In this document: in pieces, positions 55,447 through 64,000 of the stretch
How the letters are laid out: every line of letters begins with the position of its first letter
Position numbering within the stretch: the first letter of the stretch is position 1
NCBI RefSeq assembly: GCF_900107285.1
Contig: NZ_FNPK01000007.1
Span: 62,001-126,000 of the forward strand
Length of the DNA: 64,000 bases
Origin: Acinetobacter kyonggiensis
Lineage (GTDB): Bacteria > Pseudomonadota > Gammaproteobacteria > Pseudomonadales > Moraxellaceae
Direction of reading: 5' to 3'
Notes under the pieces: generated by a model
The model's database searches: none
What the model saw: only the letters and a program-made list of their open reading frames with translations
Told to the model about the DNA's origin: nothing
Program-made: the position numbers and the translations under genes

Positions 55447-56997
55447 TTACTTCTTAAATAATCCGTATATTTTCTTCATCGGTAATTTATCATTGGCAAA
55501 GCCATAGATTGCTGCAAAAGGCAGAGCGGTACGTGCTAAATAAGCCACACGCCATAAACCACCATGGTTTGCACCTTTCATCATTAATTCTAAAGGATGG
55601 GCCAAAGGGGTTTCTGGATTGGCAACCGAGTCAGGATTGCGTAAGTCATGAACCCATAATGCTGCCATAAGCGCATTGGTGGTTTCTGGACTAAATGATT
55701 CAACATCAAACAGACTGGCGCCATTAAATGCAGCTTTTAATAACGGATTTTTAGTCACCGAATGGGTTGTGGTCGAGGGTGCAATATTAATACTGACACG
55801 TTGTCCAGAGTGACGAGCTAAAGTTGCACGCCACTGTTGAATGCGTTTTGCCAAAGCATAGTTGGGGCCTTGTTCCACCACCAAACAATCGGCAATACCA
55901 TATTCCTTGCCATTATCAGAAGAAATTAATGTTTTTAGATTTTCTTTGAAAAAATGCTGACCCGAAACAGTGGAAATACTTTTGCTAATAATTTGCTGGG
56001 TTTTAGAGCGTTGTTGGAACTTTTCATGTGACGCCTCTACCACCTCTTTAGGAACGGCATAGACATCGGTTGGCGTACACATAAACATTAAACTGGTGTC
56101 AGCCTTTCGCTCACTCACGTATTGCATAATACTGTCCATGGCCATAGAGACACGAACATGTTTTTCACCATCTAAATAAGCAATCGCTGCTAGATCAAGC
56201 TGATGTTCACTTTGAGTCAGCCAGTGTGCAATTTCTGGTGTTTGAGTCAGTAAATCAGCCCCCAATTTTTTTTTCAGCGTGGCAGTTGGGGTATTTTCAT
56301 CTAGCTTTTCTGCGCAGGGTGCATATAGCGTTGCATTGCCTTGTTGAATCGTCTTTAAAATTTTGTCCCAAACACGGCTATTGGGTAAATCGACAGCCAC
56401 GATGTTGGCTTTCCATTTAGATAACCACGTGAGGGGGCCTGCTTCAGAGCCTGCACCAAATAAGACCATGGTACGGTCAGAAAGATTAAACCATTCAGGA
56501 TGGGCCTGTGCTGCACGTAAAGCATCTGCATGGCTAAGCTCAATAATTCCTGCATCTTGCCATGTTTGAATTTGGTCTAATAAAGCCTGACCTTGCAATT
56601 TTTGTCCTTTATAAGGTACATACCATTCAGGTGCAGCATGACTTTCACCTTTAAGCTGAACGGTATGCAAATCTGCTGTGTCGACATCATTCATGATGTC
56701 TTTGAGTAAATAGCGTTGACCATTGCGATAAAAATCAAAGCTATGGTGGGCCTTGTGTAAGCCTTGTTTTGCGATGGTAATCGGATTGTTGGTGCTACGA
56801 ATACCGTGTTCAACCAAAGCTTTAAAATAGATAGGATAATTTTTACGCCAATTTTTTTCTGTGAGTGCATCCATTGATGATTTATTGTCAACAATAGAAA
56901 GGGCTTCAGCAATAATTTCTTTACCTGTCTGGGATGTGCTGGCTTTATTGCTGGCTGGATTGATTGGAAATTGAAGACCATCTAATGAAGTAGACAT
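55447..56997 (-). CDS. Large hypothetical protein with Rossmann-like segment
   Basis: I do not recognise this 516-residue soluble protein. It has no signal peptide. Residues about 180-215 read RTMVLFGAGSEAGPLTWLSKWKANIVAVDLP, a glycine-rich strand-loop-helix followed by a strand ending in Asp, like an NAD(P)- or SAM-binding Rossmann unit. Later segments include AAIAYLDGEKHVRVSMAMDSIMQYV, SLMFMCTPTDVYAVPKE and GIADCLVVEQGPNYALAKRIQQWRATLARHSGQRVSINIAPSTTTHSV. The C-terminal part has hydrophobic patches (RTALPFAAIYGFAN). Its long length and clean composition argue for a real conserved enzyme, probably a cofactor-dependent one. It stands alone. Confidence 0.8.
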   Translation of the reverse strand: MSTSLDGLQFPINPASNKASTSQTGKEIIAEALSIVDNKSSMDALTEKNWRKNYPIYFKALVEHGIRSTNNPITIAKQGLHKAHHSFDFYRNGQRYLLKDIMNDVDTADLHTVQLKGESHAAPEWYVPYKGQKLQGQALLDQIQTWQDAGIIELSHADALRAAQAHPEWFNLSDRTMVLFGAGSEAGPLTWLSKWKANIVAVDLPNSRVWDKILKTIQQGNATLYAPCAEKLDENTPTATLKKKLGADLLTQTPEIAHWLTQSEHQLDLAAIAYLDGEKHVRVSMAMDSIMQYVSERKADTSLMFMCTPTDVYAVPKEVVEASHEKFQQRSKTQQIISKSISTVSGQHFFKENLKTLISSDNGKEYGIADCLVVEQGPNYALAKRIQQWRATLARHSGQRVSINIAPSTTTHSVTKNPLLKAAFNGASLFDVESFSPETTNALMAALWVHDLRNPDSVANPETPLAHPLELMMKGANHGGLWRVAYLARTALPFAAIYGFANDKLPMKKIYGLFKK

Positions 56998-57328
56998 GCA
57001 AAATATCTCGTTTTTTTGATTGTTAATATACAGATGTCTACATTATCTATGCCAAATTGATTTATGGGTTAGCATTTAATGACAAAATTGTGTAAATCTT
57101 TTTTAAAATAATTTTTTTTACAATGATTTTAGCGTCTTGAGAAAGAAGGGCAACAGCGCTTTAAGCTTTAAATCCACCATCTTAAAAGCTCAGTGTATTT
57201 GACAAGATGTTCAGAGCTTTTTTAATCATGCCACGATCAAATTCAATGACATAATCAGAATTTGATTTTACTCTAAAAAGGACGCTGAATTTTAACGTCC
57301 TTGAGTATTGATAAATGAAGCATAAATT
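56998..57328. other. Intergenic region with competing hairpins
   Basis: These 331 bases have no clear gene. Three complementary segments (57164-57171, 57184-57191, 57214-57223) can form alternative hairpins, the last followed by a T-run. The rhomboid terminator is at 57275-57302. Confidence 0.35.
57275..57302 (-). terminator. Terminator of the rhomboid gene
   Basis: AAGGACG (57278-57284) pairs with CGTCCTT (57296-57302). On the minus strand the A-run at 57275-57279 becomes a T-run. It lies 27 bases past the rhomboid stop. Confidence 0.72.
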
Positions 57329-57946
57329 TTAGAAAGGAAGTTGCATCAGCTTATTTAAAAAGTGTGGAATCACACGTGGTTCTATAATGATGGTCATGAT
57401 CACACCGTAAGCTGCTCCCCATAAATGGGCACTATGGTTGATGTTTGAATTGCCACGTTTGCCAGACCAAATACTATAGCCGATATATAAAATGGCAAAA
57501 ATAATCGCAGGCACTGGAATAAAGAACACAAAAATCAGTTTCCACGGTTCAAATAAAATATACGCAAACAAGACTGCTGAAACTGCGCCAGAGGCACCTA
57601 GACTGGCCCAGCGATGGTCATTTTTATGTTTTAAATAACTGGGAATAATTGCGACAATTAGACCGCCTAAATAGAATAAAACAAAGCCAAGATCAAAAAA
57701 ATACTGTCGATAAAAACTTTCAATTACACTGCCAAAAAAGAACAGCGTAATCATATTGAAGATTAGATGTGCGCCATCTGCATGTACAAAACCATGAGTC
57801 ACAAAGCGATCATATTGCCCACGTTGCATTGCAGGTGGCCAAAAAATAAGGCGGCTCATGACTTTCTGATTTGAAAATGCAATCAGTGAAACAACCACTG
57901 TAATGAGGATCAAGCTAACAGTATGGTTAAAAGGTAAATCTAGCAT
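57329..57946 (-). CDS. Rhomboid-family intramembrane serine protease
   Basis: This 205-residue polytopic membrane protease has the rhomboid catalytic elements: HLIFN with N64 in TM2, the GASG nucleophile S119 in TM4, and H174 (SAHLWGAAYG) in TM6. It cleaves membrane-anchored substrates inside the bilayer. The sequence EPWKLIFVFFIPVPAIIFAILYIGYSIW fits TM5 and loop 5. The length fits the six-helix bacterial form without an extra domain. Its substrate here is unknown. It appears monocistronic, divergent from nfuA. Confidence 0.9.
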   Translation of the reverse strand: MLDLPFNHTVSLILITVVVSLIAFSNQKVMSRLIFWPPAMQRGQYDRFVTHGFVHADGAHLIFNMITLFFFGSVIESFYRQYFFDLGFVLFYLGGLIVAIIPSYLKHKNDHRWASLGASGAVSAVLFAYILFEPWKLIFVFFIPVPAIIFAILYIGYSIWSGKRGNSNINHSAHLWGAAYGVIMTIIIEPRVIPHFLNKLMQLPF

Positions 57947-58104
57947 AAAGTGAAGGTTCAGCTTTTAGATATTTGTTTTAATAATGCCATTAAATGAAGG
58001 GCTAAGATGAAATTTTATAATAATTCCGACAATTTTAGTTGATTTTTTTTTATTACCCCGCATCTTCAGTTAAAATAGCCACTTCAGCTTGAGGAAATAT
58101 TATT

Positions 58105-58743
58105 ATGTCGACTGAGAACATCAGCGCTGCAGTTGCAGAAGAAATTCCAAATTTATTGATTACGCCAACAGCACAAGAGTATTTGTTTGATTTACTTGAA
58201 AAACAAAATACACCAGGTATTGCTGTACGTGTTTTTGTGGAAAATCCTGGTACGCCACGTGCTGAATGTTGTATGGCATATAGTGCGCCTGAAGAAATTA
58301 TTCCTACAGACTATAAACAAGATTATCCAAATTTTGCGGCTTATATTGACGCGCCATCTATCCCATATTTGCTAGATGCTGTGATTGATTACAATAAAGA
58401 CCGTTTTGGTGGGCAATTGACGTTCCGTGCGCCAAATTCAAAAGTGCCACGTGTGGGTGCAGATGCTTCAATGGAAGAGCGTATTAGCTATGTATTACAA
58501 GCCGAAATTAACCCCGGTCTTGCTGGACATGGTGGTAACTGTGCTTTAGTTGAAATTGTTGAAGATGAAGAACATGGTTTAACGGCTGTATTGAAATTTG
58601 GTGGTGGTTGCCAAGGTTGTTCAGCCATTGATGTCACACTAAAACAAGGTGTTGAAACGACCTTGAAACAGCATATTCCTGAATTATCTCGTGTGGTTGA
58701 CCAAACGGATCATACTCAGGCAGAGGGTGCTTATTTTAAATAA
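58105..58743 (+). CDS. nfuA: Fe-S cluster carrier NfuA
   Basis: This 212-residue iron-sulfur carrier protein assembles 4Fe-4S clusters and hands them to target enzymes. Residues about 15-110 form a degenerate A-type domain (ITPTAQEYLFDLLEKQNTPGIAVRVFVENPGT). The C-terminal Nfu domain contains the CxxC motif C169-x-x-C172 in GGGCQGCSAIDVTLKQGVE. The two-domain layout and length match E. coli NfuA. A small terminator follows 20 bases later. The mapped gene is monocistronic, next to a TonB-dependent receptor gene under iron control. Confidence 0.95.
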   Translation: MSTENISAAVAEEIPNLLITPTAQEYLFDLLEKQNTPGIAVRVFVENPGTPRAECCMAYSAPEEIIPTDYKQDYPNFAAYIDAPSIPYLLDAVIDYNKDRFGGQLTFRAPNSKVPRVGADASMEERISYVLQAEINPGLAGHGGNCALVEIVEDEEHGLTAVLKFGGGCQGCSAIDVTLKQGVETTLKQHIPELSRVVDQTDHTQAEGAYFK

Positions 58744-58762
58744 TTTTTGAAATAAGTTTAGG

Positions 58763-58790
58763 AAAACCTCCAATTATGGAGGTTTTTTTA
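58763..58790 (+). terminator. Terminator of nfuA
   Basis: AACCTCC (58765-58771) pairs with GGAGGTT (58778-58784) followed by T residues, 20 bases after the stop. Confidence 0.85.
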
Positions 58791-58918
58791 TGTAGAAAAT
58801 AAGCATAAATTTTTGAGCTGAACTCAGTTTTAGATTGTGCAGAAAACATATAGGTCAAACTTAAATTTATGATGAAAATCGCTAATCTTGTTTAAAATCC
58901 CCTCATAAAAGAGAATTG

Positions 58919-58939
58919 TATTGATAATTATTATCAATA
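58919..58939 (+). promoter_or_regulatory. Fur box upstream of the TonB-dependent receptor
   Basis: This is a perfect palindrome with arms of 10 bases around one central T, centred on the inner half-sites TGATAAT/ATTATCA, the core of the Fur consensus. It lies about 85 bases before the receptor gene, so iron repression is expected. Confidence 0.85.
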
Positions 58940-59023
58940 TTTATTGCAATCCGATTACTTTTTGTTACACTGTGCGACGAAAATTGCAATACTTATCCAC
59001 TATTTGCCACTTGGGGACCTTGA

Positions 59024-61078
59024 ATGACCAAGCGTATTATTCGATCTGCATTATCTCTTTCTGTACTTTCTGCTATAGCTTCATTTACCTATGCAAATGA
59101 AGAAAAAATACCGTCTGTTTCTGAGCCAGTTAAGTTAGAAACCATCGTTGTTACAGCAGCGGGTTATGAACAGGATGTGAGTAAAGCACCTGCGTCAATG
59201 ACAGTGATTAGCAGCGAAGAATTAGAGGCACGGCAATATAATGATATTACTGATGTGCTCAGAAATACTCCAGGTGTGGTCGTTTCTGGAGCAGGCTCCG
59301 CACAAACTATTAGTATTCGTGGGATGGGGTCGGATTACACACTATTTTTGGTGAATGGTAAACGTCAATATTCTAAAGATGTGAATCCGAATGGTGATGA
59401 CAGCGGTTTTGAAAAAAATATCTTACCGCCAATGGCAGCTATTGAGCGTATTGAAGTGATTCGTGGGCCTGCATCTACTTTATATGGTAGTGATGCTATG
59501 GGCGGTGTAATCAATATTATTACTAAAAAAGTCAGCGATGAATGGTCAGGCACAGTTGAATTAGGGACTGTTCTACAGGATCAGGGTAATTCTGGTGATA
59601 TTAAGAATGCTTCTGTATATTTAGCTGGGCCGTTGATTGCAAATAAATTAGGTATGCAACTTGGAATTAATAAGCAAGAGCGTGAAGAAGATAATTATGT
59701 CGGTGGCTTCCGAGGTACGGAAGTAGAAAGCTTAAATTCCCGTTTTACTTATTTGATTAATGATAATCATGATTTAGAGCTTGAAGCAAATTTCACAAAA
59801 CAGCAATCTGAATCAACTGCGGGAAAAACCATTCTAAGTACAGGCGCTGATTCATACGGACGAAATTATCGTGAAGTATTTGGCTTGACTCATAATGGTC
59901 ATTACAGCGACGTACTAAACAGTAGTTCATATATTCAGTATGAAAAGTCCAAAAATCCAGATCGTAAAAATAGCACTTCAGGTTTAAGTGGCATTGAGCT
60001 GGAAACTTTACTTGCCAATACACAATGGAATTGGCAGTTAAGTAATCACAATTTAATTTCTGGGCTATATTTTAAAAATGAGTCGCTCGTTGATAGTGCG
60101 ACAAATCAAAATACAAACATGCCTGTAACGGAATTAGAGCGTTGGGCATTTGCTGTGTTTGCAGAAGATACATGGTCGATTACAGATACTTTTAATTTAA
60201 CAACTGGTTTACGTTATGATCATGATGAAAATTATGATGGTAACTTCTCACCACGTTTATATGGTGTGTATAACCCAACAGATGCATGGACATTCAAAGG
60301 CGGTGTATCCACTGGGTATAAACAACCCGATTTAAGAGCTTCATCTAGTGATGTGCATTCTGTTACAGGTAAAGGCAGCGCCTTTATTATGGGGAATGAA
60401 GATTTAAAACCAGAAAAATCATTAAGCTATGAATTAGGAACTGCATGGCAGGGTGACAAGGCTAAAGCTTCATTAACCGCATTCTATACTGAATATAAAG
60501 ATAAAATTACTGAAGTCCGTGATTGTTCATCTCCAAATGGAAGTAATACAAATTCTGCAACGTGGGCATGTGTAGACCCATTTGGTCGTATAGATGCAGC
60601 AACGGGGAATGTTCGTCTATGGAATTTTATTAGTTCACAAATCAATGTAGATAAAGCCACAATGCAAGGGGTTGAAGCATCTTTTGCAACTGAACTGGCT
60701 GAAGGTGTAAATTTAAATACCAATTATACTTATATGGAAACTGAGCAAAAATCAGGTAATTTAAAAGGTCAACCATTAAACCAAATGCCAAAGCATATGT
60801 TTAATGCAACAGTGGATTACAACATCAATGATGCTTTAGATGTTTGGACACGTTTACATGCTCGTAGTGAAACGTCTTCTTATTTGGGGCGGGCATCAAT
60901 GTCTAAACCAACACCTGCATATCAATTCCTCGATGTTGGTTTTAACTATAACTTTACTTCAACTTTAAAAGGTAAGTTTGGTGTATATAACATCTTAGAT
61001 AAGAAAGCTGAAAATGCAGATGGCGATCAAATCTTAGATGGTCGTCGCTACGGCATTAGTTTTGTTGCTAATTTTTAG
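59024..61078 (+). CDS. TonB-dependent outer-membrane receptor (ferric siderophore type)
   Basis: This 684-residue receptor has a signal peptide ending near TYA and a TonB box (LETIVVTAAGYEQ). The plug domain (about 55-165) has GVVVSGAGSAQTISIRGMGS, GPASTLYGSDAMGGVINIITKK and the lock segment. A 22-strand barrel follows, ending in FVANF. The pattern SRFTY...HDLELEANF and the C-terminal phenylalanine support a complete protein. It resembles CirA/FepA-like or BfrD-like ferric-chelate receptors; the ligand is not determined. It is under a perfect Fur box and ends at a bidirectional terminator. Confidence 0.93.
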   Translation: MTKRIIRSALSLSVLSAIASFTYANEEKIPSVSEPVKLETIVVTAAGYEQDVSKAPASMTVISSEELEARQYNDITDVLRNTPGVVVSGAGSAQTISIRGMGSDYTLFLVNGKRQYSKDVNPNGDDSGFEKNILPPMAAIERIEVIRGPASTLYGSDAMGGVINIITKKVSDEWSGTVELGTVLQDQGNSGDIKNASVYLAGPLIANKLGMQLGINKQEREEDNYVGGFRGTEVESLNSRFTYLINDNHDLELEANFTKQQSESTAGKTILSTGADSYGRNYREVFGLTHNGHYSDVLNSSSYIQYEKSKNPDRKNSTSGLSGIELETLLANTQWNWQLSNHNLISGLYFKNESLVDSATNQNTNMPVTELERWAFAVFAEDTWSITDTFNLTTGLRYDHDENYDGNFSPRLYGVYNPTDAWTFKGGVSTGYKQPDLRASSSDVHSVTGKGSAFIMGNEDLKPEKSLSYELGTAWQGDKAKASLTAFYTEYKDKITEVRDCSSPNGSNTNSATWACVDPFGRIDAATGNVRLWNFISSQINVDKATMQGVEASFATELAEGVNLNTNYTYMETEQKSGNLKGQPLNQMPKHMFNATVDYNINDALDVWTRLHARSETSSYLGRASMSKPTPAYQFLDVGFNYNFTSTLKGKFGVYNILDKKAENADGDQILDGRRYGISFVANF

Positions 61079-61091
61079 ATCAGTAATAATG

Positions 61092-61117
61092 AAAAAAGCC
61101 GCATTAGCGGCTTTTTT
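61092..61117. terminator. Bidirectional terminator between the receptor and the hypothetical gene
   Basis: The stem AAGCCGC (61096-61102) pairs with GCGGCTT (61107-61113), with A- and T-runs on the sides. It lies between the converging stops. Confidence 0.9.
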
Positions 61118-62124
61118 TATGCCTGAATATTTAAAATTTTCTGCGCTGTTTCAGCATAATAAAATTTCTCTAAATACACTCTGGCACGTTCACGTAAATA
61201 TTCAGAGGAAACCAAATTTTGCATCACAGGGGCTAATAAATGCTGTAATTCTTGTTGAATCAGCGCTTCATCAATATTTAAATCACGAAGTAATAAGTCA
61301 AAACTATGTTCTTGATTACGGACATACCAAGCATAAACGCCATCATGAACCTGTTGTTTTAAATATTCTGTTTGACGGATATGATCCCAAATTTCATGCC
61401 CTAAATTGACAGTATTGGGAAGGTCTTGAATTTCAATATAGTTCTTCAAGACGCTTAAAGGCATATCTTTAATTTTATGCCAAAGATTGGCCTGAAAGTG
61501 ATACAGCTTGTCATCATCAAAATGTTGATTGAGCACATGCTCACTCATTTGGCTAAGTTTTAAAATATTTTTTTGTAAATAATGTCCGATGGTGTCATTT
61601 AAATTGGAATCTGTGACCGTTTCTAAAACAGATTTGCCCATTTTCATAAAACTGGACATACCTGGCATGCGTTTAGCCATGACAGAGTTATCTAAATAAT
61701 CTTGAATAGAGTGCTGAATTAATTGGGTAATCATGGCTGAAAAGGCAGGGCTATTCACCACAGTTTTAATTAAACGCTGACGATGAGCACTTTTACTTGC
61801 CACATATTGGGCAATTTTATCGACGGTGAGTACGGGAATTACATCGGCAATTAGCGTGTTTTCATTGGCAGGATGAATTAAAGCAAAACGAAGGTGTTCA
61901 GCAATTTGCTCAATGAGAACAGGACTGGCAGGCGTGGCTAAAATTTGCTTTTGTAACAGGGCATTGATGTGTTCAAATGACCAAATGTTCTGTAAGGTTT
62001 GTTTTCTAAACCAATGATAAAAATTTAAAAATTCGCTTTGAATGGTGGCAGCATGCGAAAACTCTTGCGCTAAAAAGTCAAGATGAGCATCTATTAATTG
62101 CTCAATCATCGGGTGTTTCTGCAT
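61117..62124 (-). CDS. Hypothetical helical protein, co-transcribed with a hydrolase
   Basis: This 335-residue protein is soluble and helix-rich, with many H, Q and L residues. Segments include EQLIDAHLDFLAQEFSHAATIQSEFLNFYHWFRKQT, VIPVLTVDKIAQYVASK, MPGMSSFMKMGKSVLETVTDSNLNDTIGHYLQKNIL and LLRDLNIDEALIQQELQHLLAPVMQNLV. There is no signal peptide. I do not recognise a family. It begins 14 bases after the alpha/beta hydrolase stop on the same strand, so both are probably on one message, which suggests the two act together. Confidence 0.7.
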   Translation of the reverse strand: MQKHPMIEQLIDAHLDFLAQEFSHAATIQSEFLNFYHWFRKQTLQNIWSFEHINALLQKQILATPASPVLIEQIAEHLRFALIHPANENTLIADVIPVLTVDKIAQYVASKSAHRQRLIKTVVNSPAFSAMITQLIQHSIQDYLDNSVMAKRMPGMSSFMKMGKSVLETVTDSNLNDTIGHYLQKNILKLSQMSEHVLNQHFDDDKLYHFQANLWHKIKDMPLSVLKNYIEIQDLPNTVNLGHEIWDHIRQTEYLKQQVHDGVYAWYVRNQEHSFDLLLRDLNIDEALIQQELQHLLAPVMQNLVSSEYLRERARVYLEKFYYAETAQKILNIQA

Positions 62125-62138
62125 ACTGTCTCTGCAAG

Positions 62139-63167
62139 CTAATTTAAAGGAATGAGTTTATCAGCAAGTGGGTTTTTTAGCTTTTGGGTTTTTGCTAGAA
62201 AGGGTAAATAGTGTAAAGCCACTTGTTGTTCTGCTTCTAAAATCGGCATATGACCGACATTGTTTAAAATCACAGGCGTTTCTGCACGCTTTAATAAAGA
62301 CTGTAATTCACTTGCTGCTTCAACATTAATAATTTTATCTTGCTTGCCCCAGAGAATCAGTGTCGGTGCTTCAATGGTACGTGTCAGACGGGCAAAGGAC
62401 TCAGGGGTGTAAATACGATTGAGTGTCACGATTTGATCAATCATTTTACGGGTTTGTGCAGATTGTGAAATCAACATTTTTTCTTGTGCTTTTTTAAAGT
62501 AAAGCGGTAGTTCTGGTGGTGTTTGCATGACTTGACTGAGTACATCTTCTAAATCACCCGGTTTAGAAACAATCAAATTTTTTAAAAAATAAGGATCTTT
62601 GGTATAGGCTGTATTGGCTTGTTTATAAATTCCTGCGCTATTGAGTAAAAACAAACTTTGAGTATCGAAGGGATACTGTGAGGCATAAATGGTTGCAATT
62701 GATCCGCCCAGTGAGTGTCCTGCAATATTCAGTTTAGTTTCGATATTAATTGCTTCAACAAAACGACGTAAGCGTTCCGTGACATTGGGCACAGAGAGAT
62801 CAAAATTATCTGCAACTTTGGTTTCGCCATTGCTGGGAAGGTCTGGAATAATCACATGATAATAAGGCGTTAAAAAATGTGCTACGCCATTCCAATTGTC
62901 ACGATTTCCTGCCAAGCCATGAATGAGTAATACAGCAGGTTTATTGCTGGAACCACCTTCACTATAGCTCCAAGTAATGTCATCAATTTTTATAGTTTTA
63001 CTGCGTAAGCCTGCTGCATGACGTTCTTTGGCGAAATAATTCTGTAAAGAAAGCGGTGCATCGGTCACTTTATTGGTTGCTGCATATGAAAAATGAGGCA
63101 CACTGATTGCAAGTGCTAAACACATCGTGCTTAAGATGCGAGATAAAATCGAGTGTTGCTGTATCAT
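62139..63167 (-). CDS. Exported alpha/beta hydrolase (lipase/esterase-like)
   Basis: This 342-residue protein has an N-terminal signal peptide (ILSTMCLALAISVPHFSYA), so it is exported. The hydrolase core runs from PAVLLIHGLAGNRDNWNGVAHFL (oxyanion HG), through GHSLGGSIATIYA with Ser152, then LILWGKQDKIINVEAASEL for the acid and NNVGHMPILEAEQQ for the catalytic histidine. A cap region between the Ser and the acid is helical. It is a probable lipase or esterase of the lipid-metabolism group. It is the first gene of a two-gene operon. Confidence 0.88.
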   Translation of the reverse strand: MIQQHSILSRILSTMCLALAISVPHFSYAATNKVTDAPLSLQNYFAKERHAAGLRSKTIKIDDITWSYSEGGSSNKPAVLLIHGLAGNRDNWNGVAHFLTPYYHVIIPDLPSNGETKVADNFDLSVPNVTERLRRFVEAINIETKLNIAGHSLGGSIATIYASQYPFDTQSLFLLNSAGIYKQANTAYTKDPYFLKNLIVSKPGDLEDVLSQVMQTPPELPLYFKKAQEKMLISQSAQTRKMIDQIVTLNRIYTPESFARLTRTIEAPTLILWGKQDKIINVEAASELQSLLKRAETPVILNNVGHMPILEAEQQVALHYLPFLAKTQKLKNPLADKLIPLN

Positions 63168-63483
63168 TGATCATTATCCTTAATGTGTTCATGACGATAA
63201 TATTTATAGAGGATATGATAAAAATAATCTAAATTTAGACTGCATTTTATTTTTCTAGAAATGTCTATAGCTTATTGTAAGTATTATTAAGAAAATGTCA
63301 CTGTATTGTTTGTTGAATTGGGTAGCTCGAAAGCTTAGAAGTGTGAACTAGATTTATTTTTTATGTGAAATAAATTTTTTTGTAACGTCATTATAAACTC
63401 GATAGCTATTCGTTTTTGCAAGTGACTTTCATTTTTACAGCGATTAAAATGTTCCAACTTCAAAATATTCTGGTGGGAAAGAA
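63168..63483. promoter_or_regulatory. Divergent intergenic region before the carbonic anhydrase gene
   Basis: These 316 bases of AT-rich sequence hold the promoters of the hydrolase (minus) and anhydrase (plus) genes. A 12-bp palindrome, TCTAAATTTAGA, lies at 63228-63239. No gene was seen. Confidence 0.35.
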
Positions 63484-64000
63484 ATGCTAACAGCTCAAGA
63501 AGCTTTAGAACGTCTTAAAATTGGTAACGAACGTTTTGTATCTGGCGAGACGACCCATCATAAACAACTGAGCCATCAGGAACGTGCAGAAATGGCGGGA
63601 GACCAAAACCCGTTTGCTATTGTTTTAGGCTGCTCAGACTCGCGTGTTCCTGCTGAAATGGTCTTTGATCAGGGGCTGGGTGATTTATTTGTGATTCGTG
63701 TCGCAGGCAATGTGGTTGCACCTTCTCAGGTGGGTAGTGTTGAATTTGCTGCTGAACGTTATGATTGCGCAGTGGTTGTAGTTTTAGGTCACAGTCATTG
63801 TGGTGCTATTCAAGCCACGATTGATACATTGATGAATCCTGCCAGTCCACCATCACAAAACTTAATGTCCATTGTAAACCGCGTGCGCCCATCGGTTGAA
63901 ACCTTGTTGCAGACAGAATTGAAGGATGATTTGGCTAAACTATGCAAACATGCGGTACGATCAAATGTTTTTGCATCTGTGAATCAGTTGCGTCATGGTT
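63484..64000 (+). CDS. Beta-carbonic anhydrase, N-terminal part
   Basis: This gene continues past the right edge of the window. The visible 172 residues start MLTAQEALERLKIGNERFVS after GGGAAAG. The zinc ligands are C50, H103 and C106, with D52 and R54 as the catalytic dyad (CSDSR, GHSHCGA). It interconverts CO2 and bicarbonate. The GHSHCGAIQATID and ELKDDLAKLCKHAV segments fit the plant-like bacterial beta class. An exported form is unlikely because no signal peptide is seen. Confidence 0.93.
   Translation, partial: MLTAQEALERLKIGNERFVSGETTHHKQLSHQERAEMAGDQNPFAIVLGCSDSRVPAEMVFDQGLGDLFVIRVAGNVVAPSQVGSVEFAAERYDCAVVVVLGHSHCGAIQATIDTLMNPASPPSQNLMSIVNRVRPSVETLLQTELKDDLAKLCKHAVRSNVFASVNQLRHG

Overview
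The window looks like a chromosomal segment of an Acinetobacter species. It is AT-rich. It carries a DcaP-type outer-membrane porin, a Pil-Chp twitching/chemosensory cluster of the Acinetobacter/Pseudomonas kind, a four-Hpt ChpA kinase, a YccS exporter, and many short convergent or divergent operons separated by strong A/T-flanked hairpin terminators. The species was not determined. Gene identities come from reading motifs in the translations; no database search was run.

Layout. 1-5.5 kb: end of the pil-chp operon (PilJ C-terminus, the giant ChpA/PilL kinase, a small CheW-like protein). 5.5-9.1 kb: dapE, an entericidin-like lipoprotein gene, a DUF1853 gene, a YbaN-type membrane protein and an L,D-transpeptidase-fold protein. 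9.3-10.2 kb: a cluster of eight tRNA genes, four tRNA-Val(UAC) and four tRNA-Asp(GUC), behind a near-consensus promoter. 10.2-19.4 kb: a DUF2750 gene, a YdcF/ElyC-like protein, a large PepSY-flavodoxin-reductase fusion with a candidate Fur box, a YcxB-like protein, YccS, a Bcr/CflA exporter and a nitroreductase. 19.4-25.7 kb: DcaP porin, GltS glutamate carrier, patatin-like lipoprotein and acyl-CoA thioesterase. 25.8-31 kb: TetR, MFS, LysR, GST and a divergent MhpA-like flavin hydroxylase, a detoxification/aromatics neighbourhood. 31.3-44.4 kb: CobW GTPase, YaeQ, MgtC, FKBP, a membrane diguanylate cyclase, an isolated PgaB, a DMT transporter, a TetR-controlled hydrolase/crotonase operon, PnuC and small unknown genes. 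44.6-49.5 kb: accessory island with a NERD-nuclease/helicase, peptide deformylase, a DUF559 endonuclease among six copies of a palindromic repeat, and a frameshifted zinc-finger gene. 49.5-64 kb: metH, a PiT phosphate carrier with a strong Pho box, a large unrecognised protein, rhomboid, nfuA, a TonB-dependent receptor with a perfect Fur palindrome, two co-directed genes including an alpha/beta hydrolase, and the start of a beta-carbonic anhydrase.

Regulatory signals visible in the DNA link several genes to conditions: iron (14.36 and 58.93 kb), phosphate (53.59 kb), and two TetR-type operators (25.79 and 42.66 kb) beside their probable regulators. The most unusual parts are the repeat/DUF559/zinc-finger island at 47.8-49.5 kb, the NERD-helicase with a C-terminal SANT-like tail, the orphan PgaB next to a diguanylate cyclase lacking its inhibitory site, and a conserved-looking 46-residue protein with its own terminator at 39.5 kb.
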